This document shows, piece after piece, positions 17,660 through 27,762 of a DNA stretch of 64,000 nt. The position numbers and the translations under genes are program-made. The stretch's first letter is position 1; every line of letters begins with the position of its first letter. The notes beneath the pieces are model-generated. The model made no database searches and had not been told where the DNA came from. It worked only from the letters and a program-made list of their open reading frames with translations. The stretch is from Pseudorhodobacter turbinis (lineage in GTDB: Bacteria > Pseudomonadota > Alphaproteobacteria > Rhodobacterales > Rhodobacteraceae), in the NCBI RefSeq assembly GCF_005234135.1, contig NZ_CP039964.1, positions 248,001 to 312,000 on the forward strand, written 5' to 3'.

Positions 17660-18967
17660 ATGGCCATCTATCTCAAAAAAGGTAAACCCGAAGCCGACCG
17701 CGCCAATGACGATGCAAAAACCCGCGAGGTCGTGGAAACGATACTTGCTGATATCCAAAATCGCGGCGACGACGCCGTGCGCGAGCTTAGCGAAAAGTTC
17801 GACAAGTACTCGCCCATTTGCTTTAAGTTGTCGGATGTAGAAATCGAAGAGCTGATGAGCAAAGTGTCCGAACGTGAATTGGCGGATATCAAATTCGCTC
17901 AGGAGCAGGTCCGCAATTTTGCCCAAGCACAGCGCGACTCCATGCTCGATATTGAGGTCGAAACCATGCCAGGGGTGATCCTCGGTCACAAGAATATCCC
18001 TGTTCAATCAGTCGGTTGTTACATTCCGGGCGGAAAATTTCCGATGGTTGCTTCGGCGCATATGTCGGTGCTTACAGCCAGCGTGGCGGGTGTGCCACGC
18101 ATCATTGCTGCGACGCCACCGTTCAAGGGGAAGCCAAATCCTGCTGTTATTGCCGCGATGAAGTTGGGCGGCGCGCATGAGATTTATGTGATGGGTGGCA
18201 TTCAGGCGATTGGTGCGATGGCAATTGGCACGCAATCCATTGCCCCTGTTGACATGATCGTCGGCCCCGGCAACGCGTTTGTGGCCGAAGCAAAGCGTCA
18301 ACTGTATGGCCGAGTGGGGATTGACCTCTTTGCAGGACCGACTGAAACGATGGTTGTCGCAGACGAAACTGTTGATGCGGAGCTGTGTGCGACAGATCTA
18401 CTGGGACAGGCCGAACATGGCTACAATAGCCCTTCAATTCTGGTGACTACATCGCAAGAGTTGGCTGAAAATACGCTATTAGAAATCGACCGTATTTTGG
18501 ACATTCTGCCAACAGCAGATACGGCACGCGTGAGCTGGGAAGACTATGGCGAGGTGATTGTCTGTGACAGCTACGACGAGGTGCTTTCGATCGCCAATGA
18601 TATCGCGTCTGAGCATGTGCAGATCATGACTGATCGCGATGACTGGTTCTTGGAGCACATGCATAGCTATGGGGCGTTGTTCCTTGGGCCGCGCACCAAT
18701 GTGGCCAATGGCGACAAGGTGATCGGGACCAATCATACATTGCCAACCAAAAAGGCTGGTCGTTACACTGGGGGGCTTTGGGTCGGTAAGTTTTTGAAAA
18801 CACACAGTTATCAAAGGATTGAGACAGACGAGGCAGCCGCGCTGATCGGCGAATACGGCTCGCGTCTTTGTATGCTTGAGGGTTTTGTCGGTCATGCGGA
18901 GCAATGCAATCTGCGGGTGCGTCGCTATGGGGGCAAGAACGTGGCCTATGGAACTGCAGCGGCATGA
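17660..18967 (+). CDS. HisD-family dehydrogenase paralog (possible sulfopropanediol dehydrogenase)
   Basis: A 435-residue zinc/NAD dehydrogenase of the histidinol-dehydrogenase family: [75 protein letters not shown] (Zn-site Gln and His), SEHVQIMT and [20 protein letters not shown] are the expected landmarks. It is not in a histidine operon but between other dehydrogenases. HisD paralogs with this AEHGYNSP pattern include HpsN, which oxidises 2,3-dihydroxypropane-1-sulfonate; that substrate is a suggestion, not shown. An AAGGAG box precedes the ATG. The stop overlaps the next gene by four bases. Confidence 0.85.
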   Translation: MAIYLKKGKPEADRANDDAKTREVVETILADIQNRGDDAVRELSEKFDKYSPICFKLSDVEIEELMSKVSERELADIKFAQEQVRNFAQAQRDSMLDIEVETMPGVILGHKNIPVQSVGCYIPGGKFPMVASAHMSVLTASVAGVPRIIAATPPFKGKPNPAVIAAMKLGGAHEIYVMGGIQAIGAMAIGTQSIAPVDMIVGPGNAFVAEAKRQLYGRVGIDLFAGPTETMVVADETVDAELCATDLLGQAEHGYNSPSILVTTSQELAENTLLEIDRILDILPTADTARVSWEDYGEVIVCDSYDEVLSIANDIASEHVQIMTDRDDWFLEHMHSYGALFLGPRTNVANGDKVIGTNHTLPTKKAGRYTGGLWVGKFLKTHSYQRIETDEAAALIGEYGSRLCMLEGFVGHAEQCNLRVRRYGGKNVAYGTAAA

Positions 18968-19731
18968 TGGATCTGCCAAAAACCCCGTCGTTCCGGTTAG
19001 ATGGACGACGCGCCCTTGTAACTGGGGCTTCATCCGGGATCGGTTTGGGCAGTGCTGTTGCATTGGCCGAAGCGGGTGCGCATGTCGTCTTGGCCGCGCG
19101 TAGGCGTGGGCCATTAGAAGAAGCTGCCAACGCGCTTGGTGCTGCCGGGTATTCTGCTGAGGTATTGGTCCTGGATGTGGGCGATCTGGATGCCGTTGCT
19201 GCGGCGATTGACGCAGCTGATTCCTTCGACATCGTGGTGAACTCTGCTGGTTTGGCACGCCACGCGCCCGCGGATGACACCACCCCCGACGACTATGATA
19301 CGGCTATGGCCATCAATTTGCGGGCGGCCTACTTTCTATCTACGTACAGTTCAAAAGCTATGCGTGTAGCCGGCAAGAAGGGATCGATTATCCATATTTC
19401 CAGCCAGATGGGCCATGTGGGTGGTATTGATCGGTCCGTCTATTGCGCAGCCAAACATGGGCTGGAAGGGATGACCAAATCAATGGCAATCGAATGGGGT
19501 AAGCAGGGCATTCGGATCAATACGCTTTGTCCTACATTCATACGCACTCCGCTGACCCAGTCGACCTTTGACAACGTCGAGCGCCGGACGTGGATTGAAG
19601 GAAAGATCAAACTCGACCGCATTGGTGAGGTCGAGGATATCATGGGCGCAGTCGTTTTCCTGGCATCGGATGCGAGCGCCTTGGTCACCGGGGCGGCGTT
19701 GATGGTTGATGGCGGCTGGACTGCGGGTTGA
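18964..19731 (+). CDS. Short-chain dehydrogenase/reductase (SDR)
   Basis: A 255-residue classical [23 protein letters not shown] (NAD(P)-binding GxxxGxG), [28 protein letters not shown] and [14 protein letters not shown] with the catalytic Ser-Tyr-Lys set, and C-terminal [15 protein letters not shown]. Start at 18964 overlaps the HisD-like stop (ATGATG), showing translational coupling; the longer frame from 18904 is rejected. It likely oxidises or reduces a hydroxyl of the same small substrate as its neighbours. Confidence 0.9.
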   Translation: MMDLPKTPSFRLDGRRALVTGASSGIGLGSAVALAEAGAHVVLAARRRGPLEEAANALGAAGYSAEVLVLDVGDLDAVAAAIDAADSFDIVVNSAGLARHAPADDTTPDDYDTAMAINLRAAYFLSTYSSKAMRVAGKKGSIIHISSQMGHVGGIDRSVYCAAKHGLEGMTKSMAIEWGKQGIRINTLCPTFIRTPLTQSTFDNVERRTWIEGKIKLDRIGEVEDIMGAVVFLASDASALVTGAALMVDGGWTAG

Positions 19732-19751
19732 AATTGAGAAGAGCATAACCA

Positions 19752-20861
19752 ATGGAACGATTCGAAGTTGATACGGTCGTCGTCGGCGCCGGTGTCGTGG
19801 GCATAGCAGTCGCACGGGCACTGGCCTTGGCCGGGCGAGAGGTTTTGATCCTTGAAAAAAACGCGCACTTCGGGGAAGAAACCAGCGCCCGCAATTCCGA
19901 AGTGATCCACGCGGGCATTTACTATGCCCAAGGGTCACTTAAAGCTCGCCATTGCTTACGTGGGCTGAAAATGCTGTACAGTTATTGCGCCGCCCACGGC
20001 GTGCCGCATCGCAAATGTGGGAAACTGATTGTGGCGACGACAGATGCCGAGTGTGCAGCATTGCCAGCAATCATTTGCAAAGCCGAAGCCAACGGTGTGA
20101 CCGACCTTCAGATGCTGGATGCTGAGGAGGTGCGCCAATTGGAACCCGACCTTGCCGTAAAGTCGGCGCTGTTGTCACCGTCGACAGGTATCATCGATAT
20201 CCACAGCTACATGCTTACCCTTCTGGGCGAGGCAGAAGCCCATGGCGCGCAACTTGTTACGCGTGCCCCAGTTCTTGGCGGGCGGGTCACAGATTTGGGC
20301 GCGGTGGACTTGGATATCGGTGGGGATGAACCCATGCAGTTAACAGCCCGGTCGCTGGTCAACTGTGCGGGCCTTTGGGCGGCAGATCTTGCCGGGCGGA
20401 TTGAGGGTATGCCCAAACCACCCGAGATGCGTTTTGTAAAAGGCAACTATTTTTCCTATTCACGCAAGGTTCCGTTCAAACGGTTGATTTATCCTGCTCC
20501 CCGGGACGGGGGGCTGGGGGTTCACCTTACGCTTGATATGAACGGGCGTGCAAAGTTTGGTCCGGATACAGAATGGCTTAGCAATCGTCAGCCCGACGGA
20601 ATTTGCTATACTGTAGACGCGCAACTTCGCGACAGCTTCTCGGCTGCCGTGCAGACCTATTGGCCGACACTCGATGTAGGCAGTCTGCAGCCGGATTATT
20701 CTGGTGTTCGGCCAAAGATCGCCGGAGCAGATTATCCTGACTTTTGCATAGAGGGACCAGCTAGTATATCGGGACCTCACGCTATGCTCTATGGTATTGA
20801 ATCTCCTGGCTTAACTGCATCGCTATCTATTGCGGCTGATCTGAGTGAGCTTTTACAATAG
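19752..20861 (+). CDS. LhgO-like FAD-dependent 2-hydroxyacid oxidase/dehydrogenase
   Basis: A 369-residue DAO-fold flavoenzyme: dinucleotide-binding VVVGAGVVGIAVARALALAG at residues about 9-28, ARNSEVIHAGIYYAQGSLKA (typical of L-2-hydroxyglutarate dehydrogenase-type proteins), LVNCAGLWAADLA and the C-terminal GIESPGLTASLSIA. It probably oxidises a 2-hydroxyacid with electrons passed to the quinone pool; exact substrate unknown. It ends the operon (20 bases after the SDR). With a D-specific dehydrogenase, a HisD paralog and an SDR in one operon, stepwise oxidation of a polyol or hydroxysulfonate is a reasonable inference. Confidence 0.85.
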   Translation: MERFEVDTVVVGAGVVGIAVARALALAGREVLILEKNAHFGEETSARNSEVIHAGIYYAQGSLKARHCLRGLKMLYSYCAAHGVPHRKCGKLIVATTDAECAALPAIICKAEANGVTDLQMLDAEEVRQLEPDLAVKSALLSPSTGIIDIHSYMLTLLGEAEAHGAQLVTRAPVLGGRVTDLGAVDLDIGGDEPMQLTARSLVNCAGLWAADLAGRIEGMPKPPEMRFVKGNYFSYSRKVPFKRLIYPAPRDGGLGVHLTLDMNGRAKFGPDTEWLSNRQPDGICYTVDAQLRDSFSAAVQTYWPTLDVGSLQPDYSGVRPKIAGADYPDFCIEGPASISGPHAMLYGIESPGLTASLSIAADLSELLQ

Positions 20862-20940
20862 ACTAAATGGGTAGGTAATCTCGGCTCTGCTTCACAATTT
20901 CAATAAGGATTCGTATTGTGAATCCAGTATGATAGCTTGC

Positions 20941-20980
20941 CTCTCTCGGGATCATGCTGCGCATAAGCGCATAGCTGATG
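20941..20980 (-). repeat. Possible hairpin element K (divergent)
   Basis: On the minus strand the right arm (CCCGAGAGAGG) and a hairpin centre TTATGC / GCA / GCATGA resemble the element family, but the left arm has drifted from the consensus. It lies in an IS66 remnant. Confidence 0.35.
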
Positions 20981-21132
20981 ACATGGCGCGGCTGAAAGCG
21001 CAGCGTACGGAGCAGCCGTGATCGATGCAGGCCTTGCTTTGCCAACCCATCCCGCGAGGGTGGAGCGATCCAGATCGATCCCTTGGCGGCTGTAAATCGG
21101 TGCATGGCGATACAGTGGCAGGTGATCTGCGT

Positions 21133-21175
21133 TCTTTCTGGGCTTTCGCGGCCCCACTGGGGCCATGGTCCCCTT
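21133..21175 (-). repeat. Palindromic insert of another type in an IS66 remnant
   Basis: About 42 bases that split the IS66 frame between VSKF and ADHLPLYR; the centre is GGCCCC / AGT / GGGGCC. The arms do not match the main hairpin family, so it is listed separately. Confidence 0.4.
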
Positions 21176-21469
21176 CGAACTTGCTGACAAGAACATGCGC
21201 CACGGTTGCTTCTGTCGGCATGCCGCCTGGGATCAGGCGCGCTGGTGCAGGCGCTTGCACCACGCGGCCCCACAACCATATCAATGTTACTGAGAAGCTC
21301 CGTTGAGCGCTCCATGGAGAAACTCCCTGATAATCCATCCAATAAGGCTGAATCTCAGATCAGACGATCACAAGGAAGGTGGGGTGGGCGCTTCGCTAAC
21401 AGATCTTCACAGGCCTTTGCCGCACAGTAAATCCTCGGGCCGATCTACGCCACTTAGGCTCCAGCCTTC

Positions 21470-21790
21470 GGTAACGGGGACGTCTCCGTCAAGTGCTTTT
21501 TGACATATGCATCCGACCGCATAGTTGCAGATTTGATGACAGTTGCTTTCTGAGCCGTTCTGCTTTCGCCGCGGCCTTCGTCGGAGATCATCCCGGGTGC
21601 ATGCTTCGACCCGTGGGCAGCGCGATGGCTGCCAACATCGTGCTGGTTCAAATGCAATTCCGATGTGCCCATCTCATAGGTGTGCTCAATGTTGGTCGGC
21701 AACAGTCCGGAGCACGGCATTATCGGAACCACGCCTCTGGGGGAACCTCGAAGGCCTGCGGTCAGGCAGGCATCGGTTGGGAATACAATC
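21470..21790 (-). ncRNA. Candidate guide-RNA region of the IS1111-type element, copy 1
   Basis: About 320 bases of non-coding sequence follow the transposase stop and are conserved with 37285-37600. In IS1111-group elements the bridge/seek RNA is encoded downstream of the transposase, which fits; the RNA itself is inferred, not seen. Confidence 0.3.
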
Positions 21791-21792
21791 CG

Positions 21793-22864
21793 TCAGGTGG
21801 CATGGGGCACGGCAGTGTGTGGTCGGAAATCGGTGTCATCAACCCACATCCGGTGCAGGATCACCCCGATACGCCGGGCTAGCGCGACCATGGCGCGCTT
21901 ACCACCTCTGCGGCGGGAGACTTGCGCTGCCCATGTTCTCAGCCAGGTCGAACGCCCGCGGTGCAACATCACGGTCGCAGCCTGACATAGCGCGCGGCGC
22001 AGGTTGACATCACCTGCCTTGGTGATGCCGCCTGAGACATCGCGTTCGCCCGACTGGTTGCGTGATGGCGTCATGCCGACCCACGGGCCAACATTCTTGG
22101 GAGATGTGAACCGGGTGGGGTCATCGACGGCTGATCTGTAGGTTAGCGCGACAACAGCTCCCACTCCCGCTGCCCGGCAGGGCATTGCAAAGCAATGGCC
22201 CGAGAGGGGGCATCGACATAAGTCGACGACATACAGGGGCATCCTGAGCCATCTGGCGGACAAGGCGTTCCAATACCGCCAGCTCTTGTCGAAGGGACGC
22301 ACGCGCCCGAAGCATAGGGCCTGTCGCGGCCTCCAGCATCGAATTGCCGTCCGCCAGTTCGCGGATCCGGTGGTCATACCTGCCCCGAGAGATGGCACCA
22401 ACTTTCAACCCAAAGTTCCGCAACAGCCCACGCATAGACATTTCCAGGGCGATCATACCTTGCTGGATGGCCTTTCGGGCACCGAGCACGGCACGAACTT
22501 CTTGCGCCGAGACGGATTTGCAGTGAACGGGCCGGAACCAGCCAAGGTGAAGCAGGCGCGCAATGCCCTCGGCATCCCGCCGGTCCGTCTTGATTGGCAT
22601 CGTCTTCAGGGCGCTTTTTACCTGGCGGGTTTCCATTAGGATGACATCCAGACCTGCTAACGTCAGCCCACGGTGCAACCATTGCGACAATGGGCCAGCC
22701 TCGAGCCCAATGGCGGCAATAGTGCCGTCCTGTTCGCGGGCCCAACGCACCAATTCTTCAGGTTCACTGGCGACCTGCGCTTCTTTCACGATCTTGCCAT
22801 GCTCGCTGATCACGCAAATTGCGGTCTTTGCCAGCGATACATCCAACCCAACAAACAGTCTCAT
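21793..22864 (-). pseudogene. IS110/IS1111-family transposase, frame broken by hairpin element C
   Basis: Starts MRLFVGLDVSLAKTAICVIS (RuvC-like Asp), with MPIKTDRRDAEGIARLLHLG in the middle. At about 22208 a 40-base insert shifts the frame in the middle of MSMPGVGAVVALTYRSAV; the C-terminal domain (VGPWVGMTPSRNQSGERDVS, GGITKAGDVNLRRALCQAAT) is then read in another frame. The copy at 36247-37278 is otherwise nearly identical and has no insert there, so this gene was intact before the insertion. Confidence 0.88.
22168..22208 (+). repeat. Hairpin element C (in IS1111 transposase)
   Basis: Left arm CGCTGCCCGGCAG, centre GGCATTGC / AAA / GCAATGGCC, right arm CGAGAGGGG. Comparing with 36890-36920 shows a net gain of 40 bases at one point and no obvious target duplication. 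Confidence 0.9.
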
Positions 22865-23087
22865 CCTGTGCCCTCTATGTGGATCCAATACGGGATGGTC
22901 GACAAATTGCCCCTGATCTTGCAAGCGGTAACAGGCAGTGTGCAACGCAGGCCCCGTTACGGCATCTCATAACCAAAAGATAACGGCTGCGGCGCGAGCA
23001 ATTGCTGAGAGGAAGACGGTTGGGGATCTGTCGTAGCGGGTTGAGATGCGTCGCCAATCCTTGAGCCTGCCGAACATCCTCTCAATG

Positions 23088-23124
23088 TGTTACCTGGCAG
23101 CGCATGTTTGCATGCGCGAGAAGG
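23088..23124 (+). repeat. Hairpin element D (in IS5 copy 2)
   Basis: Exactly 37 bases relative to IS5 copy 3. Left arm TGTTACCTGGCAG, centre CGCATG / TTTG / CATGCG, right arm CGAGAAGG. No target duplication. Confidence 0.85.
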
Positions 23125-23382
23125 CGGTTACGTCGTTTGTAGCGGCGCTTGTCGTACTTGACGGGCTTACTACGCGACTTGCGACCGGGGATGCAGGGCG
23201 TTGTGCCCTTGCCTACAAGGGATTCACGGAACCAATCAGCATCATACCCTCGATCAGCGAGAAGCCATTCGGCGGTCGGCTGACCATTCATTAAGGCGGC
23301 TGCACCAGTATCTGACTTGTCCTGCTGTGATGAAGAGGCGGATTGGTCGTCCGCTGGTGTCAGTGACAGCATATAGCTTTGT

Positions 23383-23420
23383 CCCTCTCGCCGATTGTTC
23401 CAATCGTCTGCCGGGCAATG
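23383..23420 (-). repeat. Hairpin element E (in IS5 copy 2)
   Basis: On the minus strand: left arm CATTGCCCGGCAG, centre ACGATTG / GAA / CAATCGG, right arm CGAGAGGG. The host sequence has lost about 24 bases at this point compared with copy 3. Confidence 0.8.
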
Positions 23421-23676
23421 ATCAGGCGTCCACGCCCCCCTTTTTTAACTGCAGGCTGGATGCCGTGCGATGTGCTTTGAGATAAGTAGCATCAATCGAG
23501 AGGGTCTTGTTGTCAGGAGCCTGTTCGGAGAGGCCCACTAAGATCTGGGCAAACACGCCCATGTCACTCCAACGTTTCCAGCGATTATATAGCGTCCTCG
23601 GCGGCCCATACTCCGCTGGTGCATCACACCACCTTAAGCCATTGCGATTAATGAAGATGATACCGCTCAAAACACG

Positions 23677-23718
23677 CCCCCTCTCACGGTTTGAAAACAA
23701 ACCGTTGCCGGGCAACGG
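23677..23718 (-). repeat. Hairpin element F (in IS5 copy 2, in frame)
   Basis: On the minus strand: left arm CCGTTGCCCGGCA, centre ACGGTTTG / TTTT / CAAACCGT, right arm GAGAGGGGG. The net gain is 39 bases, so it adds 13 residues (PLPGNGLFSNRERG replacing one Arg) without breaking the frame. Confidence 0.85.
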
Positions 23719-23939
23719 ATCATCAACGCGAGCACGACCTCGGCTCTTTGCAAAGTAAGGCCGGAGACGCTCCATCTGCGCCTCCGTAAGCCAGTTTAAT
23801 TTGCTCATGACATCCCCCTGAAACTGACGCGGGTGAATCATGACAACGCGATCGCCTCAATCAGTTAATGGGTCCTGCCCCTAAGCACCTAGGTGCCCGG
23901 CCGCCGTGTGTCGGAACGCGACAAAAATCTGTTTGCGAA

Positions 23940-23953
23940 TTGATCAACATCAA
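23940..23953 (+). promoter_or_regulatory. FNR-type box upstream of the arginine deiminase operon
   Basis: TTGATCAACATCAA is a perfect match to the FNR/FnrL consensus TTGAT-N4-ATCAA, centred about 100 bases before the transporter start. It predicts induction at low oxygen, which is the usual control of arginine deiminase operons (known for ANR/FNR in other bacteria). Confidence 0.75.
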
Positions 23954-24048
23954 TGTGCTGAACGCGGCGACGTGTAATCTGGGCGAAGCACCTGCGCGGA
24001 TACTCCACATCTGGGGTATCGGCAGGGCACGTTAGAGGGATTGATTTA

Positions 24049-25497
24049 ATGCAAGACGACACGCAAAACGCATCAGCCCCGGAAGATCATACAAGATCAA
24101 GATTTCCGACGGCTTATACAATTTTGTTTTTCATGCTCATTTTCGTGGCAGTTCTGACTTGGATTATTCCGGCTGGACAATATGACCGCGCAATGAGCGA
24201 ATCCGTCGGCAGAGAGATTGCCGTTGCTGGAACCTACAAGATTAGCGAGTCCAACCCTCAGGGATTTGTCGACGTGATGCTTGCGCCGGGTGCCGGGTTC
24301 TATGACCCAGACAGCTATGTTGCCAATGCGATCGACGTTGCTCTTTTCGTTCTGTTTATCGGTGGCTTCCTTGGTGTCGTCAACGCCACCGGATCAATTG
24401 ACACCGGCATCCGCACAGCAATGCGCAAGTTCAGGGGGAAAGAGATATGGATGATTCCGATCATGATGTTTCTTTTCGCTTTGGGCGGCACGACTTACGG
24501 CATGGGCGAGGAAACGCTGGCGTTTTATGCCATCTTTGTGCCGGTCATGATTGTCGCAGGCTATGATACGGTAACTGGCGTTGCAGTTATCCTGATCGGC
24601 GCGGGCGTTGGTGTGTTGGGATCCACCATCAACCCGTTTGCCACAGTTATCGCGGCCAATGCGGCGGATATTCCCTTTACCGACGGCATGGCGTTGCGGG
24701 TGATTATTCTATTGGGTGGGCTGGCCATAAGTACCGCCTATGTCATGCGCTATGCCGCAAAGGTTAAGGCCGACCCCTCACGATCGGTTGTGGCCAATCA
24801 GGCTGCGTCCAACCAAGCGTTCTTTATCAAAAGCAGCAAAACAGGCCACCAAGACGCTACGTTGACGGGTACACAGAAGATCGTGCTGATTGTCTTTGCG
24901 CTGACCTTCGCGGTGATGATCTGGGGCGTGTCTACGCAAGACTGGTGGATGGCGCGTATGGGTGCGTTGTTCCTTGGGGCCGCAATTGTCATCGGCGTGA
25001 TTGGCCGCTTGGGCGAAAAGAAACTGACCGACAGCTTTGTCGACGGCGCGCGGGATTTGCTGGGCGTGGCCCTGATTGTGGGGCTTGCCCGTGCGATTGT
25101 CGTGATCATGGACAACGGTCTGATCGCTGACACCATTCTGCACAGTGCCGAACAATCGCTGGGCGGTTTGCCTGAACTTGCGTTCATCAACCTGATGTTC
25201 TGGATCGAAGTCGGGATGAGCTTCTTCGTGCCATCGTCGTCCGGTTTGGCCGTGCTGTCGATGCCAATTTTGGCCCCGCTTGGTGATTTTGCAGGCGTCA
25301 GTCGGGATCTGATCGTCACCGCATATCAATCGGCAAGCGGTCTGGTGAACCTTATCAATCCAACCTACGCAGTCGTTCTTGGCGGTTTGGCCGTCGGGCG
25401 TGTGCCTTTTGACCGCTGGCTGGCCTTCATCTGGCCACTGCTTTTGATGCTTACCGTGTTTATCAGCGCGGCACTCAGCATCGCAGCAATTTTGTAA
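24049..25497 (+). CDS. YfcC-family transporter, probable arginine/ornithine exchanger
   Basis: A 482-residue inner-membrane protein with about 12 hydrophobic segments, the first at residues about 24-43 ([20 protein letters not shown]). [20 protein letters not shown] and [20 protein letters not shown] are the hairpin-type motifs of the YfcC/C4-dicarboxylate carrier family. As first gene of an operon with arcA, arcB and arcC it most likely does the job of ArcD, exchanging arginine for ornithine, although it belongs to a different family from classical ArcD. An FNR box lies upstream. Fifteen bases separate it from arcA. Confidence 0.85.
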   Translation: MQDDTQNASAPEDHTRSRFPTAYTILFFMLIFVAVLTWIIPAGQYDRAMSESVGREIAVAGTYKISESNPQGFVDVMLAPGAGFYDPDSYVANAIDVALFVLFIGGFLGVVNATGSIDTGIRTAMRKFRGKEIWMIPIMMFLFALGGTTYGMGEETLAFYAIFVPVMIVAGYDTVTGVAVILIGAGVGVLGSTINPFATVIAANAADIPFTDGMALRVIILLGGLAISTAYVMRYAAKVKADPSRSVVANQAASNQAFFIKSSKTGHQDATLTGTQKIVLIVFALTFAVMIWGVSTQDWWMARMGALFLGAAIVIGVIGRLGEKKLTDSFVDGARDLLGVALIVGLARAIVVIMDNGLIADTILHSAEQSLGGLPELAFINLMFWIEVGMSFFVPSSSGLAVLSMPILAPLGDFAGVSRDLIVTAYQSASGLVNLINPTYAVVLGGLAVGRVPFDRWLAFIWPLLLMLTVFISAALSIAAIL

Positions 25498-25511
25498 GAA
25501 AGGGTCTTGAA

Positions 25512-26741
25512 ATGACCGATCAATCCTTAGGTGTTCATTCTGAAACCGGTAAGCTGCGTCAGGTCGTGGTGTGCCGCCCCGGTGCGGCGCACCGCCGCCT
25601 GACCCCAGAAAACTGTCAGGAGTTGCTGTTTGACGATGTGTTCTGGGTCAAGCAGGCCCAGAAAGATCACGATGTCTTTGCCAAGACGATGCGCGACGAG
25701 GGTGTCGAGGTTCTGGACGTCAATGACCTGCTGGCGCAGACGCTGGACATTGCGAAGGCGCGCGATTGGGTGCTGGATCACCGGATCACGCCCGACCAGA
25801 TCGGCGTCGGCATGATGCCCGAACTGCGTGCATGGATGGGCGAATTGACAGGCGCGCAACTGGCCGAATATATGTTGGGCGGGCTGGCGACGGACGATCT
25901 GCCGTTCAAGCCGTCGGGCCTGTTTGGCAGCTATCTGGGCCCACACGGGTTCATCCTACCTCCGTTGCCTAATGCGTTGTTTACACGAGATAATTCCGCG
26001 TGGATATACAACGGTGTGTCCGTCAATCCGATGTATTGGCCCGCGCGACGCCCTGAAACGCTGCTGAACACAGCAATCTACAAATTCCATCCTAACTTTG
26101 CCGGGCGCACACCGATCCATTGGGGCGACCCCACGATTGATCACGGTCTGGCGACGGTCGAGGGCGGCGATATTATGCCTGTCGGTGATGGCACCGTTCT
26201 GGTCGGTATGGGCGAGCGGTCTTCGCCCCAGGGTGTTGGCCAACTGGCTGAGGCGCTGTTCAATACCGGCGTTGCGCAGCGGGTGCTGGCCTTTGCGATG
26301 CCGAAATCGCGGGCGGCAATGCATCTGGATACGGTGTTTACCCTGTGCGGCGGCGATGTGGTGACGACGTTCAAGGACGTCGCGGATGAATTGGTCTGCT
26401 ATGACATTCGCCCCGGCGAAGGGTCGACCCCTTTGAAATTCCGCCACGATCCGCGCCCGATCTTCGATATCGTGGCCGAGGTTTTGGGCTATAAATCGCT
26501 GACAATAGTCCCGACCGGGGGCAGTACCCCGGAAGAGCGCGCGCGCGAACAGTGGAACGATGGTAACAACGTGCTGGCCCTGCGCCCCGGCGTTGTCATT
26601 GGCTATGACCGCAACGACGATACCAATGCCGCGCTAAAGGCGGCGGGCATCGAGGTGCTGGCCATTCCGGGGGCTGAACTGGGCCGCGGACGCGGTGGCG
26701 GCCACTGCATGAGCTGTCCAACCATGCGCGACCCTATTTGA
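25512..26741 (+). CDS. arcA: Arginine deiminase
   Basis: A 409-residue cytosolic enzyme hydrolysing arginine to citrulline and ammonia. Landmarks: [48 protein letters not shown], the catalytic [29 protein letters not shown] with the active-site His-x-Asp, and the C-terminal [15 protein letters not shown] carrying the catalytic Cys. Full length for the family. AAGG precedes the ATG. First catalytic step of the ADI pathway, which yields ATP under anoxia. Confidence 0.97.
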   Translation: MTDQSLGVHSETGKLRQVVVCRPGAAHRRLTPENCQELLFDDVFWVKQAQKDHDVFAKTMRDEGVEVLDVNDLLAQTLDIAKARDWVLDHRITPDQIGVGMMPELRAWMGELTGAQLAEYMLGGLATDDLPFKPSGLFGSYLGPHGFILPPLPNALFTRDNSAWIYNGVSVNPMYWPARRPETLLNTAIYKFHPNFAGRTPIHWGDPTIDHGLATVEGGDIMPVGDGTVLVGMGERSSPQGVGQLAEALFNTGVAQRVLAFAMPKSRAAMHLDTVFTLCGGDVVTTFKDVADELVCYDIRPGEGSTPLKFRHDPRPIFDIVAEVLGYKSLTIVPTGGSTPEERAREQWNDGNNVLALRPGVVIGYDRNDDTNAALKAAGIEVLAIPGAELGRGRGGGHCMSCPTMRDPI

Positions 26742-26759
26742 TCCCGAAAGGCACATTCA

Positions 26760-27761
26760 ATGGCTTATAACCTGAAAAACCGGCATTTACTGACGCTGCG
26801 CGATTTCTCTCCGCGCGAGATTACCTTTCTGCTGAAGCTGGCGGCGGATCTGAAGGTGGCGAAATACACCGGCACCGAAGTGGCTAAGTTGCAGGGCAAG
26901 GACATCGCCCTGATCTTTGAAAAGGACAGCACCCGCACCCGTGTCGGGTTCGAGGTGGCGGCCTATGACCAAGGTGCGCGCGTGACCTATCTGGGGCCTA
27001 CGGGGTCGCATATCGGGCACAAAGAATCGGTCAAGGACACGGCCCGCGTGTTGGGGCGGATCTATGACGCGATCGAATATCGCGGCTTTGGCCAGAAGAT
27101 CGTTGATGAGTTGGCACAGTATTCGGGCGTTCCTGTCTATAACGGGCTGACGAACGAATTCCACCCGACCCAGATTCTGGCCGATTTCATGACCATGCAG
27201 GAACATGTGGAAAAACCGCTACACCGCGTTGCCTTTGCGTTTCTCGGGGACGCGGGCAATAACATGGGCGATAGCCTGTTGATCGGTGGGGCCAAGATGG
27301 GCATGGACGTGCGCCTGTGCGCGCCCAAGGCCTGCTGGCCCAAGGACACGATCATCACCGAGGCCCGCGCGATTGCGGCTGAAACCGGTGCACAGTTGAC
27401 CATCACCGAAGATGTGGATGCGGCCGTGAAGGGCGCCGATTTTATCTATACCGACGTCTGGGTGTCGATGGGCGAGCCCAAGGAAAAATGGGCCGAGCGG
27501 ATCAAGCTGCTGACCCCCTACCGGGTCACAACCGAAGTGATGCAGAAAACCGGCAACCCGCGCGCCTGTTTCATGCATTGCCTTCCCGCCTTTCATAACA
27601 CGGAAACCACCGTCGGTGCCGAAATCAAGGCTGACTTTGGGCTGGACTGCATGGAAGTGACCGAAGAGGTGTTTGAAAGCGCCGCGTCCATCGTGTTTGA
27701 TCAGGCGGAAAACCGGATGCACACGATCAAGGCGGTTCTTGTCGCCACATTGGGTTCCTGA
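26760..27761 (+). CDS. arcB: Ornithine carbamoyltransferase (catabolic)
   Basis: A 333-residue enzyme. [20 protein letters not shown] is the carbamoyl-phosphate loop, [39 protein letters not shown] and the ornithine-binding [13 protein letters not shown] are all present. In this operon it runs in the catabolic direction, splitting citrulline with phosphate into ornithine and carbamoyl phosphate. It lies 18 bases after arcA and one base before arcC. Confidence 0.97.
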   Translation: MAYNLKNRHLLTLRDFSPREITFLLKLAADLKVAKYTGTEVAKLQGKDIALIFEKDSTRTRVGFEVAAYDQGARVTYLGPTGSHIGHKESVKDTARVLGRIYDAIEYRGFGQKIVDELAQYSGVPVYNGLTNEFHPTQILADFMTMQEHVEKPLHRVAFAFLGDAGNNMGDSLLIGGAKMGMDVRLCAPKACWPKDTIITEARAIAAETGAQLTITEDVDAAVKGADFIYTDVWVSMGEPKEKWAERIKLLTPYRVTTEVMQKTGNPRACFMHCLPAFHNTETTVGAEIKADFGLDCMEVTEEVFESAASIVFDQAENRMHTIKAVLVATLGS

Positions 27762-27762
27762 G

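Larger units (their letters stand above)
20940..21340 (-). pseudogene. IS66 TnpC remnant
   Basis: Minus strand reads VVQAPAPARLIPGGMPTEAT, VAHVLVSKF, then after a palindromic insert ADHLPLYRHAPIYSRQGIDL and DRSTLAGWVGKA. These are consecutive TnpC segments of a different IS66 from the one at 5.8-8.4 kb. The C-terminal DDE part is missing. Confidence 0.7.
22967..23808 (-). pseudogene. IS5 (IS427-like) transposase copy 2, hit by three hairpin elements
   Basis: Starts MSKLNWLTEAQMERLRPYFA and ends AAAVIFWL. Relative to copy 3 (35366-36135), it carries element F in frame within RVDD-RVLSG, element E where about 24 bases of the GRTKGGMN region are replaced, and element D before RNRIEIMFGRL. WLLADRGYDADWFRESLVGK and PGRKSRSKPVKYDKRRYKRR are still readable. 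Non-functional as a normal frame. Confidence 0.85.
21457..23881 (-). mobile_element. Composite: IS5 copy 2 with an IS1111-type element in its end
   Basis: Outer ends are IS5 type (GGCTCCAG.. at the left, complement of GGGGCAGGACCCATT at the right) and both are bordered by TA, the expected target for this IS5 group. Inside the left IS5 end, at about 21466, begins an IS1111-type element that runs to about 22966. The same arrangement, in opposite orientation, occurs at 35293-37613. Confidence 0.75.

Noticed and set aside
17660..18967. Calling this gene histidine-biosynthetic hisD
   Set aside because: Neighbours are hydroxyacid and alcohol dehydrogenases, not his genes, and the QAEHGYNSP region differs from biosynthetic HisD.
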